From: Ciborinia camelliae
Lineage: Eukaryota; Ascomycota; Leotiomycetes; Helotiales; Sclerotiniaceae
DNA: 64,000 nucleotides
Reading direction: 5' to 3'
Assembly (NCBI GenBank): GCA_025890175.1
Contig: JANPYM010000005.1
Location: forward strand, 1,440,440 to 1,504,439
Made by a program: the position numbers and the translations under genes. The notes below the pieces were generated by a model. It was not told the origin of the DNA. It saw only the letters and a program-made list of their open reading frames with translations, and ran no database searches. Each line of letters begins with the position of its first letter. Within the stretch, counting starts at the first letter, position 1. Positions 10,568 through 22,146 of the stretch are shown here, in pieces.

Positions 10568-13500
10568 ATTTGTTGTCTGAAATTGAACTGGTATACGTGT
10601 TATGTGGAAGTTTTGAATTTGTGATATCGGTACTGGTATGCGCGTTGACTGGAAATTTAGAGATTGGGAAAGGGTAGTGTATGTCAGAAGTCTCTGCGTG
10701 CTAAAATCTGCTTTAATTCCGTTCATTGTGTTATTTCTATATAATGCGAAGGGAGGCCTGCGTAGATATTTCTTACGTGAACGTTTGTAATGTCTCGTGA
10801 ACTTGACGATCTATATTTATTATTTTTAGATATCAAGATGTGATATTTTTGTGGTGTTGGTGAAATACAAGGCTCTAACCTTCGCTCGGTTTGTTTTTCG
10901 TCCTCTCCCTCAGGCTTCCTGCTCCTTCCTACGTTCAATAATTGAAACTGACTCCGCTTCCTTCCTGCTCTTAACTGCTTATCGTAAACCTTCCTTCCTT
11001 CACAAGCCTGTAGATAGGCTAGAAAACAATGAGGGATCCCATTACACGGATATCACTGGGATATTGGATACGGTATAAATTTTCTATATGATATCCCCAA
11101 TAACAACCTTCAACCCATGTGTTTGAACTACTTGCCGTACAGCTCAAAATCGGTATTATTAAGGATGAGAGTATTGTGGAGGACAACCTTATTGACTTAG
11201 CGTAGCACATCAAGCACAATGCAGGTTTTCTTTAAATATGCCGTTTTGGTTTCGCATCTAGTCCTTGGCGGGCTAAATTTAAGAAGCAATCTGATAGTGT
11301 TGGAATGATGGTAGTGATTTCGCGTGAGTTCCTTGGGGATCTAAAGATTCTCATTTTCCAACGCTCAGATCATAGTAAGGCGTGTTGGTATAATTGATGA
11401 GAATTCAAAGGCTCTCGTCTTATATAGCCGTCTTATATAGTATTGAATGCTGTTGATATAAAACAGGTCTACATACACTAGCTCGATACACAACAATAAT
11501 AAAAAATGCTAATAAACTCCATGATAAATACCCAAATAAAAGTGCAGTTGTCCAGAACTTGCAAATTCTATTCTTGGAGATTATTGGGTGGAGGCCTCAA
11601 AGCCATATCTGGTTGCAAGTGACAAAAAATATGCCATTTATCTCCCGGTAGCCTGGTTCTCTGACCCATTATGGCCCACATCATAAGGTTCACAAGCCAT
11701 GTTCCCCCAACTAGCTGCAAAGCTTTTGACTGGCTTCTTTCTTCGTCTTCTGTGCCATCAAATCGTTGCCACTATGTCGCTTGCACTCCAGATTTTATAG
11801 AGATTGCAAAAAAATGAATCTCGACACCAAAAATTCGCCTCAAGCAACATGTGAAAATCCGAAGAAAAAACTCCAGGATTTCCAAAAAAGCAAAACGTTG
11901 AAAACTTCCTCACGAGTGCAATAGCCGAGAGACCAGGTCAGATACGCCGAACAAGGAGGTGGGAAGCGTAAGCAGTATCCGCAGAGGCACAACGCGGTTT
12001 TTTGCATAGTTACTTGAAATACTTGGATACATCATGCATGTAGAGTAAAAGAGTGGAAAGTGTTAGGTCTCCTATTTGGGAGTTTTGGGGAGTAGATAGA
12101 AGTTGGAGAATTTTATGGAGGCTTTGACTATGGTTGATCGATGTTTAAGTTACTAGGTAGTTTCTTCGCATTGATAGTATGTTTGACAAAGGTGTTAAAA
12201 GTTGAAATAACTGTCTTCGAGAAACTTGACTTTGGAGCAGGCAGTGTGAACAAAAGCCCGAATAGAATGTATGTCATGTATGTAAGATAGGTATTATCTT
12301 TAATTAATCATTCAAATAGAAGGAATAAGTAAGGAACAGCATGCCTCAAAAGGTAAGAGATACCGTACTGCGTATGCGTAAACTTCTGACCCATTCAAGC
12401 CACATACAGCAGTACCCAAATCGCCTTTTCCCAACCCCAGAAATTTGACCTCGCAAACTCCCAGAACTATTAGAACAATCACAAACTCAGAATTACGTCT
12501 GATCATTCACTCAAGTGGAACTATATATACCTGCCTAGGTATATATTGTTTTTTTGGGTTCTAAATATATTGAAAGATTGAAGAACTTTAGGTATATGCT
12601 TATAGCTTCCCTAAGCATCCAACGATGGGGTTTCACAAGAGCATTATGCATATTAGAGTGAAAATTTGCGTGGCATTCTTGTCCCCGGCTAAGGGTATTA
12701 AAAAAAGTTAAGAGAATGTGAAGTAACAAGACTCCTTCTCAATGAACCCAAATCACGTTTCTGGAGCATGGAGTATGGAGTTAAAGTTTGTATTTCTGTT
12801 TATATTTTGAGATGAAGATGACTTGCTTAGGTTAAATGCTTGACTCGAATTTCAACTTCAAGAGGTATTAGAATTCAGAGAATCCCTGAAAAGATCATGT
12901 AGAATACAATTTAATTTTTATTTGACCGGAAGCCAATTGATAGGAGAATCAAGGGATTTGGGTACATACTTCTGTTAGTTCAGCATGGCATACCATCTGG
13001 ATTCAGATATAGATAAGAGTTGTAAGATGCTTTTCATGGAAGCATAGTTAATGCCCAAGGTAGGCGGACTCACTTGTTCATGGTTGTTTATAACGTGCGA
13101 AGTTCCTGGACAGTGCCCAGGTGGATAGAAAACGATGCCATACAGGAAAATAAGGGGCAACATGGGAGGTGGGGATCGGAACGTCGATGTTGGGCAAGAA
13201 TTTTGCTTCGGAATTTCTTTTCGGCGGGAGGGATTCAGACTGAAAACAGGGATGGAACGGATTGAGAGGAACTGAAGTATTTTCAGGTCACTTTACCAGT
13301 GACCTTGACATGGCAGATATTGTCACGCTGTAGTATTGGTCCAATTCAATCAGAAATTTTGCAATAAACGCGAAGTGTTGGCGGCCAGAACCTTGAACTT
13401 TCCATACGAACTCCATACCATGTTAATTGCCCAATGATAATGCCCGACTCGTAAACCAAACTCCGACCCCAAGAAAATTTCCGCCTCTACGCCAGGTTCC

Positions 13501-13619
13501 CTCATACATGTTTTTATCCCCGCCTTTCTATATTCCAATTTTCCGTCCATTTAAACCATTCCAATCTTACATGCATCGTGAACTACCGATCCCTGTTCCA
13601 TTGTCAACGCCTTACGCGC
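10568..13619. other. Gene-poor intergenic DNA
   Basis: About 3 kb with only short, overlapping, motif-free frames on both strands. A minus-strand frame at 12975-13163 followed by a GTGAGT sequence was considered as a small gene but could not be supported. No tRNA, rRNA or clear repeat was seen. Confidence 0.5.
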
Positions 13620-14608
13620 TCATACCAACTCTCCTGCGGCCCTTCGTAAGACCCCGGCGAACCAATCGGCTCCGGACCCCAACCAACAACAACTTCCGGC
13701 CCCCTCGCATACCTCTATACTATCGATGTTACTACCCGATTCTTGGGCTGCAGTCAGCATGAGTCGGGCATATGCATCTGTTAGCACATTGTCTAAGGGG
13801 CATAGAATGTATGTGGTGGGAATTGTACGCCATGCCGCCGCTGTGGTTCTGTGGTACAATGCCGATGTAGCTTGGGGGCGCATAATGTGTGCATACTAGA
13901 GAGTTCAGTAAACAGTAATTGTGCTAAGGTCACAATAACTCACGTATTCGGCATGGTCATGTGGTAAGTCATTGAAAAAGTATTGAATTGCTGACGCTGA
14001 TGGAATAGACACAGTGACGGCCTTTTTCTAGCATTTAGTGAACGTAAGCTAGAATTCAATAGCAGAAGCACAGGAGATAAATATGCTAGAGTGAGGAGTA
14101 GAAGCCCTTGGTCATGGCTGTATTTTGCAGTTTTGGGGAAAGTATTTGGCTGAAAACGTAAAACGAACGAATGACTTACACGTGAGATTGTATTGCAATG
14201 CATATATGGTGGAAAAGAACTATAGTCTCCTTCTTCGCACATTTTAAATCCCTCCTGAACAATCCACGCCATGACGAATACAATCCGTAGGACTCCACCT
14301 CCAAGGCCTCTTTGCGTCCGCTCGGTTTTGCCTAGACCCTGTAAAGCATCACCGCCTGGTACACCGGCATAAGAATGCAGAATTATAATGACATCGTGAC
14401 CTGCTTCTACAAGACGTGATACTGAAATTCGGATTGCTCTACTATCCTGTGCAGGATCATTTGACGCATGACTTCCATTCACAAGCACGGATGGAAGCTG
14501 AACTGGGAGGACAGGATATCCGTAGTGACCGAGAAGAGTTCTGAGAGGGTCAAATATAGCAGAAGTGTGGCAAAAGCCAGGAACACAGACGAACGTAGGC
14601 CTAGACAT
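13620..14608 (-). CDS. Alpha/beta hydrolase, catalytic His apparently missing
   Basis: Three exons (14608-14180, 14027-13944, 13895-13620) with introns of 152 and 48 bp give 262 aa, usual for a single-domain alpha/beta hydrolase. Visible landmarks are the oxyanion-loop region FVCVPGFCHTS near the N-terminus, the nucleophile elbow LHSYAGVPGG with Ser79, and the acid strand YILCPLDNVLT with Asp206. The position normally holding the catalytic His (GAGH) reads GAGS, Ser239, so activity is doubtful unless another His serves. The substrate cannot be predicted. The first intron is long and its acceptor was chosen because it restores the frame leading to IQYFFNDLPHDHAEY, typical of the lid region. 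Confidence 0.8.
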
Positions 14609-16885
14609 TAAGAGACAGTTGATTGATTTGCTGGTAATGATTCAGTTGATAATGGAAATAATGTACTTCGAACAGCTGCTACATATATAGAGAAATCCAT
14701 CTTCACCTAGAATATCTCCAACAGTGTGCTGAGAGACCATGGCCGTCAAATGCGAATTTTCAATTCATAGTCACTGTAGACCCCCCTGGACACCTCTCTC
14801 TGCGTTGAGGCTGCGGTCGCTGCATCGTACAATATCCAATAATAAAGGGAGGTAGTACAATCCCCCAATCATAGCTTTTATTAATGTTTCATAGCCAATG
14901 AATACCCGCCACTTGTTTTTAGGCTACTCAATTGGAAAGTAAGTTCTCTCTATAGAATCTCGTGCCCAAATTCTTTGGTGGTGAATTTCACATTCCCGAT
15001 CGATCGGGTATGGGTAGTATCCCTAGGATTCAACTCCTAAGCCCGACGCTTAAGGCTATTTATGCTAGAGATCTCACGAGATATGCTTCGGGTTGAACCC
15101 CATCATCCACTCGTCTATGCCCAGCGCCACACTACAATACAAACTTGGGTTCGAAATCTTTCAGAGGGGGGGGGTGAGAAGATGACGAGCGAAAACAACA
15201 GTACGATTACGATGAGCCCAAAAGCAAAACAGCGGCAGTGCTTAAGGAATAGTCGATGTTTCAAAACATACATTACAACTCTTAAGATAGTTATAATGCA
15301 TAAAGATCTATATATATATCACAGATTTGTCATTTGTACGAGGACACCTTGTTCCTCGATTAACTACTTTGCACTGCCTCCCATCTAACTCTGGAAACTT
15401 GTACTAAAAAACCACAAAAGTATTCCCAGCACTACCAGGGGGAAAAATGTGACACGAAGAGTAGAAATATGAGGCTCGCCCAAAAGCACTTGTGTTGCGG
15501 TATTTCCGGCATATTGGGTTTGAATCTTGAAGACTTCACCATCGTGCAGATCAAGAGGTCCCGAAATCCTCGACCAGCTTACACGCTGAACGGTTGGGAT
15601 GAGGCCGTATCTTATTACTGCCGATTGTCAGCTCTTATGCAAATTCGTGTTTTATGACGTTGCAAGTTCGTGTAAAAAGCTCTCAATAATTTGTTTCTAT
15701 CAGCGGATCGTCGGACGATGTGAGATTCTTGGCTGGGCTGGCGTACCTGTTGCACAAGGGTAGAATCATGACTCTTGAGAGCTTTCCAGAGTACAGAAAA
15801 ACCCTGTTGATATTGAGACCCAAACGCTTCAAGAATTCATAGCAAGAACAACTTACATGACATTGTCGTTGAACTTTTTCTCTGGACAACAGAGTTTGGA
15901 CGACAAGGCGCTTGGAGAGACCGCTTACATAAGGTTAATGTTACAAGAGCAACCTGGAATCTAAAATAGGACTAAATTCACACCTCATTACCGCTACTTA
16001 CACTTACACAGCATTCGTGCCGCCAACTCCAACCAACATTTGTTTCAATGTTTCTTCTGGCCGTATGTCTCAGGGTCCGCGATAGAGTGACCGACAGAGA
16101 CTTTATTTGCGTCCTTGCGATTTTACGCGCCGGCTATGAATACCATCTACTTCCCGATGTCAGCATTCAACATCGCTGGCCCATAGTATGAACACCTGGC
16201 AGTGTTAACATGCTGGCTCCAATATGGGGTTGGTTGACAATACCTAACCTTGGAAATCTGGGTATTCCAAGTTATTGGAGCTGTTGTTTCCGTCTGGTGA
16301 CTCTGGTCATGCAAGATTCTACATCTAGTCTATACTCCGAGCATTCAATGTTCTAATGGTCCAATAAAGAGCATGAGGGGTTTGACGGGGTTTGATGGGG
16401 ATGTGCGGTCAAAGTGATACAGTCAGTACCTAGATAATTGTTTTAAACCTGAATATTTGTTTATCTTTTTCCAAAAGCAAGAAAGACCTTCTAATATTGG
16501 AACTCTGAAGTCCGCTGTATTTTCCCAGGAGAAGCTTCGGAATTGATTCAAATTACACTACAAACTGTATTCTATTCGATGTTCTATCGTCCGTATGTAG
16601 AAAAATCGTTTTCAAGAGGTGCTTGAACAACGCATGTCGGAACCCTGTTACTCCTCTCGTCTCTTGTAGCGATGTTATGTACCTAGGTATGTTGAGTTAC
16701 GGGGTGCAGCATTACCCCGCTGGGTATCTTGCTTCTACTTCGCCGATGAAGTTATTGGCGGACAAGTGAGTTGTATTCAAGATGCAATGAGGAAAATCTC
16801 CGATTGGGGGACTCTGGGCCATAAAACCTAGGTGCTCTCCAGGAAATTTTCTACAATCTTTCTTTCTTTCTTTCCGCAATCAAAG
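14609..16885. other. Intergenic, includes alpha-galactosidase promoter
   Basis: No gene recognised. Frames at 15062-15388, 15469-15657 and 15683-15889 are short and lack motifs. A pyrimidine-rich TTTCTTTCTTTC tract lies just before the alpha-galactosidase start, as is common in fungal leaders. Confidence 0.55.
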
Positions 16886-18712
16886 ATGTCGGCAAGAGGT
16901 GTCTTCGGTGCCGTGACTGCTTTATTGGCATTTGGGGCAGATGCTGTCAATAATGGCCTAGCAAGGACGCCCCAGATGGGTTGGGATAACTGGAATGCTC
17001 TAGGCTGTGACGTGTCTGAGGAACTCCTTCTTCAAACGGCCGATTTAATTGTTGATTATGGTCTCAAAGACTTGGGATATCATTACGTTATTCTCGATGA
17101 CTGTTGGAGCAATGGGCGAAACGCTAGTGACAACAATACTCTTGTCGCGGACGCAAAGAAATTTCCACAAGGAATGAAAGCTGTAGCGGATAAAATTCAC
17201 GACCTTGGTCTGGGATTTGGAATGTATTCGGATGCAGGCAAATATACCTGCGGTGGATATGCTGGAAGTCTAGGGTATGAAACCGTTGACGCGAACTATT
17301 TTGCTTCAGTGGGAATTGATTATCTGAAATACGATAATTGCTATAATACTGGTCAGGCAGGGACACAATACTTAAGCTCGCAGAGGTAAGACACATGTCA
17401 CGTCAAGAATTTGGGGGCAATATGGCTGTAGATTAATCGTGGAATCTGGAGGTTTCTGTTGAAATTGGGCTAACTAAAACTTGCAGGTATCAAGTGATGG
17501 CGAGTGCACTCAATGCTACCGGGCGACCTATCCTATACTCGCTCTGCAATTGGGGAGAAGACTCCCCATGGAATTGGGGTTCAACCACGGCAAATAGTTG
17601 GAGAATATCCGGCGATGTGTATGATTCATGGGACAGGGCCGACGCAAGATGTCCCTGGTTAGAAAGAGTAATCTAAAATCTTAACAATATATCTAACAAT
17701 TTTTAGTGACGGCCCCGATGCATTTAATTGTGTACTACCCGGGTTTCACGTAGGTCATCGTCTCAGACAAGAACTTCAAGCAACTAATGACTGAAACTGA
17801 TAGTGCTCAATCGTCAACATCATGAACAAAGCTTCTTTCATTGTATCGAAAGCTCAACCAGGTGCATGGAACGATCTTGACATGTTAGAAGTTGGTAATG
17901 GGGGAATGACCGATGCAGAATATGTTGCTCACTTCAGCATGTGTAAGTTTCTCATCGCCAAAACCTTCCCCTCCCCCTCCCCCTCCCCCCCATTGCCCCT
18001 TCCTCGTCAGCACCACAAGATCCCCTGCGATAGACCTAAATCCTAATAACAAAAAGGGTCAATCGCAAAAAGTCCCTTAATTCTCGGGAACGACCTCCGC
18101 AAAATCCAACCCGCCGACCTGGCAATTATCTCTAACCCAGCCGTCATAGCCGTTAATCAAGATCAACTAGGAAGTAGTGCCGCCCGCCGCTGGATGTATT
18201 CTACAGATGCCACCGACGAAAACGGCGTCGCCACGATCCAAATGTGGTCCGGCCCGCTTCAATCTACTACCAATAGTACCACAAGCGACATGGTACTCCT
18301 CTTCATAAACGGTGGCAACGAAACCCTCACCATGAATGCCACACTAGCCGAAATTTTCATTGATTACGGTACCGCAGGCACAGCTAAACAAGTCTCCATC
18401 GAATGGGAATTGCGCGATCTCTGGGCAAATCGTATGGATAATGCTACGGCTCAGAAGATCATTAGCGCGAGTACGGCAACGGGCAACGCGACGACGGGTT
18501 ATAATGCTACAGCAGTTGGGGATGGGAGGTATAATTCTACGGAAATGAGTTACAAGGATGGGTTGGCGGCAGGGAGAAGTGAGCTGTTAGGGAATTTAAC
18601 CGGGACGGTTGAGCCGAGTGGAACCATCGTTACCGATGTGGAGGCGCATGGGGTGAAGATGTTTAGGATGAGACCGGTAGAGACAGGGAAGAGGAATAGA
18701 GATGAATTGTAG
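16886..18712 (+). CDS. GH27 alpha-galactosidase ending in RDEL
   Basis: Five exons (16886-17385, 17487-17657, 17707-17749, 17804-17942, 18057-18712) encode 502 aa. The enzyme releases terminal alpha-linked galactose from galacto-oligosaccharides and galactomannans. After a signal-like N-terminus ([20 protein letters not shown]) comes the GH27 opening [17 protein letters not shown]. Catalytic residues are the nucleophile Asp150 in YLKYDNC and the acid/base Asp210 in RISGD. The second donor is GTTAGA, accepted because it restores [19 protein letters not shown]. The C-terminal domain is Asn-rich with several N-glycosylation sequons. The last four residues are RDEL, a KDEL-type ER-retrieval sequence that is unexpected on a secreted glycosidase. 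The upstream GTG extension was rejected. Confidence 0.95.
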
Positions 18713-18984
18713 TGGAGCTTTTGAGCATTATGATGATGATGAAGCTACTCCAGGAATGCTACAATCGTCATAAGATATATGAAACTTCTCATGAGTCCAA
18801 GTTCTCTGCGCAAATTCCATTCCTCGGGAATTGCAGCACCAGTTCCTGTAGACTATAGTACAATTTTCTGGAATGTTACTATCGTATCATAGATGGATGT
18901 GTCCTAACTTCCAAAATCTAAATCTCATTACTTTAGCTCTTTCTCCAGCCATGAAGGCTGGCGTATGAATACAGGATGTTCCCT

Positions 18985-20757
18985 CTACAAAGCACCACCC
19001 ACGACCCCAACAATCCACATCGCAATCCTAACATGCAGCCCCACTCTTCTCCCACTACTCTGAAACTCCTTCATCCCAACCTCGCTCGCCCATTCCCCCA
19101 AACCATCTCTCTCCTGCCTTAATCTCTCCTGCAACTCCGGGTCTTTCGTTACAATCATCACGCCTGTTTCAAGATCTAGCGTGTAGGATCGTTTGGTGTA
19201 GTTACTGCTACCCAGTACGGTGATTGCTGGTTTTGGGGTTCCGGGGGAGTAGGAGGAGGAAGGGAATGAAACCCAAAGTCCCTTGGCATGATATGTCCAC
19301 CCGCCAGGCTCATTGACAGTTCCCCTTTTCCATTCTCTAAGAGTGATGGATGGAGAGGGGCTTTGAGCTTTTTGAACAGCGGCAAGGAATTTACGGAGGA
19401 GGAGGGTGTATGCTGAAGGGAGCATGCCGGAGACGCCAGGGGAATTGTAGAAACCGTTGGCGTGAGGAGAAGCGGTCAGAACGGTGTTGTTTTTGGAGGT
19501 TGTGTGGAGGAGGAGAGAGGTTAGAGTTGGAGAGGGGTTGAAGTAGCCGGCTGTGAAAGTCCAGGACGAAGGGGTGCTGGGGGAATTGAGGAGTGTGAGG
19601 AGACGGGTGAGGAGAGGGAGTTCAGTGGATGTATCGGAGTTGGAGGGGAGAAGGGGTGTGAATTGAGAGATGGGATAAATGATTGTGTTAGCTTGAGGAT
19701 CGTTAGATATCGATTTTGGTGTTGTTGAAGCTTGGATCAAAGGTGTGAGAATGGATGATGCGTGAGAGATATAATTTTGGGAATCTGTTAGAGGAGAAGG
19801 ACATGAGTTTGAAGAAGGCCATTCTAGTGTGTATCCAGCAGGTAATTGAGGGTCTGGTGATACCAAGAAGCTCAAACTTGAGATTGCGTTCTGGATATTG
19901 TAGAAATACTGCGTGACTTCTTTAGAAGAAAACACATGATATCGATCTTGTCGGTTTGTGAAATAGTCACTAGAGAGATTTGCCCTATTCATCCATTAAT
20001 CTTCGAGCTCACTTAAAAATAAAGTTGATTACAACATACCCAGAAATTATAATCTCATCATCCACTCCATACAACTTCATATGTTGCAAACCCCATCCTT
20101 CATTAATTCGTTTGGGAATATACCTTTTTCTCAACCCAGTCAAATTGGGCGTATGATACATTCGAATCTCAACTCTATCCGCACCAAACTCTGACACTAA
20201 CGGGGCAAGAAGTGAAGCGCATGATGCACTAGGAGACTCTCTCGTACCTCGAAGCGCATCAGTAAGAATACTAAGCTTCAGATTTGGGTTTGCACGCAGA
20301 GCTTGCTGAAGTGTGGATATCTACACATAGTTATTATTCATATGTAATATTAAGCTGGGAGATTATCTGTATGTACTAATTCATGTTCTGTCTTTCCTAT
20401 ATACAAAGTCGATAAGAAAATCCGTGTTTCTGCTGCCAGTATTTTGCTCTATATCCATCAGCATTCGTCCCGCCCTTCCAAACTCAAAGTTCTGCATAAG
20501 CCAACCTTCAACGTCTCGTAAAATTCAGATGGCGTCCGTAATATTTGTATCTGCGAACCATGAACCTCAAATTTCGGAGCTATTTTATCACATTCGTTCG
20601 TAAAAGCCCCTAGGATGGACGCTGGTGAAGGTGCCGTGTGCACTGTGGCAGAGCCTGTAGATGTCGACAAGGTGCGCTGTTTCATTCGTCCTAAAGGTGC
20701 TTGAAAAAAAGGAACATTTCGAACGCGAGAGTAACGTGTAATACTACGAACAATCAT
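18985..20757 (-). CDS. PGS1: CDP-diacylglycerol-glycerol-3-phosphate 3-phosphatidyltransferase
   Basis: Four exons (20757-20506, 20448-20377, 20320-20040, 19984-18985), all introns 55-57 bp, total 534 aa (yeast Pgs1 is about 520). The enzyme makes phosphatidylglycerophosphate, the committed step to phosphatidylglycerol and cardiolipin, in the mitochondrial inner membrane. It belongs to the phospholipase D superfamily. The first HKD motif is HMKLYGVDD with ISGANLS, split by intron 3. The second is HAKGLWV with LGSSNYTKRS. The basic, Ser/Thr-rich start (MIVRSITRYSRVRNVPFF) looks like a mitochondrial presequence. A Ser/Thr/Pro-rich insert of about 100 residues lies between the two motifs. It is transcribed divergently from NDUFA12. 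Confidence 0.93.
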
Positions 20758-20964
20758 ATCTTCTCATCTGTTTCCGAACTCTCCCATGAAATCCCTCGAT
20801 CCGCGATGTTGAAGATTTGAAATTTAGTGAAGCCGATAGGATAGCGATTAATAGCCTTTGATATCGCTAGCGCAAAAGCGGCGTGCCGAATGGGCGACGA
20901 CTTCATGAACCTCAACTTTCATTGATTGTTAGAGATTCAGCAAAGCCATTGCAACATCAACAAG
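20758..20964. promoter_or_regulatory. Shared divergent promoter PGS1 / NDUFA12
   Basis: Only 207 bp separate the two start codons, so both genes must draw on this interval. Both products act at the mitochondrial inner membrane. No specific factor site was assigned. Confidence 0.6.
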
Positions 20965-21735
20965 ATGTCTACAATTATGCGGACATTGCGCAATATGCGC
21001 AGAGTGGGTATCAAGGTATGAAGATTCTTCGAGTTGTGCCCGGCAGATTGCTAACTAAAATACAGGATGCTCTTCACCAAATGCATGTAAGTACATCTTA
21101 TAACGAGCCCGCCACAACGCGAACATAGGAACTGATGGATGGGTCTTGAAATATAGTATATAGGTATTGAACTCTCGGAACAACAGTGGGGAAATTGAAG
21201 CTCATGGAAAGCAGGTGATACCAAAGCCGGAACCTTGATCGCAAAGGATCGATATGGCAACAAATATTTCGAGAACTTGGAGGACGAATTACCACGTACG
21301 GAGCCCCTACAGATATGCCACATATAATTTCAAATATGCTCATACAAATATACAGTACGCACAAGATGGGTAGACTATAAAGACGACGAATTCAGCCCGT
21401 AAGGAACACCCAGCGCCCCCGCAGAGTTATCTTGCCCTAACATACATGGCTTCCCACAGATGTCAAATCGAGCCCGGATGGCATGCCTGGATCTCATACA
21501 TGGTTGATAAGCCACCGACCGAAGATCCTCTCTTGCACACGAAAGTACGTCCTTGGGAGTTGCCGGATCACAGACCAACTTTCACCATGAGCCGTGCTGC
21601 TTTCAAGACTTATTCTACGTGAGTGCTTATATTTTCGTTATGGTTGCTGAGGGGTGTGAACTTGAGCTGATGTTTACTCAAAGTGTTAAGCCAAAGATTA
21701 CTGCCTGGACTCCTGAGACTGTTGAAAGGGCGTGA
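20965..21735 (+). CDS. NADH:ubiquinone oxidoreductase subunit NDUFA12 (complex I)
   Basis: Seven tiny exons (20965-21015, 21066-21086, 21157-21163, 21215-21295, 21356-21398, 21460-21618, 21684-21735) encode 137 aa. It is an accessory subunit of the matrix arm of mitochondrial complex I (B17.2 / fungal 13.4-kDa type). Recognised from the start MSTIMRTLRNMRRVGIK, then GDTKAGTLIAKDRYGNKYFE, LRTRWVDY, QIEPGWHAWISYMVDKPPT and the end VKPKITAWTP. Exon 3 is only seven bases (TATATAG), flanked by an AG acceptor and a GTATTG donor, and supplies Tyr-Ile plus one base of Gly. Without it the conserved YIGDTK cannot be formed. Every junction is in phase. No long open frame exists, so simple ORF prediction misses this gene. 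Confidence 0.95.
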
Positions 21736-22146
21736 GGTGGAAGTATGGTCTGTTTTGTACATACGTGGACGTGAAAGAATGAAATTGGCATTGCATGTAC
21801 CTTTTTCTCGAATTACCTGCAGAAATTTCAATGAGAATTGAGTCAGCAATCCTACCCGGTCTATACTCTGAATGGGTGGTTATCTATGGCTTCGGTTGAA
21901 ACAGCTTCGAGAAGTCAAGTGCACTTGTTTCGAGTATGCAAAGGTAAGGGTCAAATTGAACCCGTTTACTGTGGGTTTTGTCATGCTACACGCTTGGGTA
22001 TTTCAATTCTCTCGCTATGCTCTTGGAGTTCGCTTTTACTGCTATGCACCCTCCTTCACTTTCTCCTATATACAATCGAAATAGCTTTCCCTGCAATGAT
22101 CAGAGATTTGAGATTCGCTTTTTGTTTATCTCGCTATATTCATTAA
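21736..22146. other. Convergent intergenic region
   Basis: Lies between the 3' ends of NDUFA12 and argJ. Open frames at 21838-22169 overlap in several frames and have no motifs. Probably both 3' UTRs. Confidence 0.6.

Noticed and set aside
12975..13163. Possible small gene with CPGTSHVINNHEQ before a GTGAGT donor
   Set aside because: No acceptor or downstream exon could be placed convincingly and no family was recognised.
13427..13762. 111-codon plus-strand frame
   Set aside because: It is antisense to the last exon of the alpha/beta hydrolase and has proline/arginine-rich shadow composition.
15000..15060. T-arm-like GGATTCAACTCC near AGCCCGACGCTT
   Set aside because: The loop size is wrong and no acceptor or D-arm can be paired around it.
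16832..16885. Longer alpha-galactosidase starting at 16832
   Set aside because: That start would be GTG. The first ATG (16886) directly precedes a proper signal peptide.
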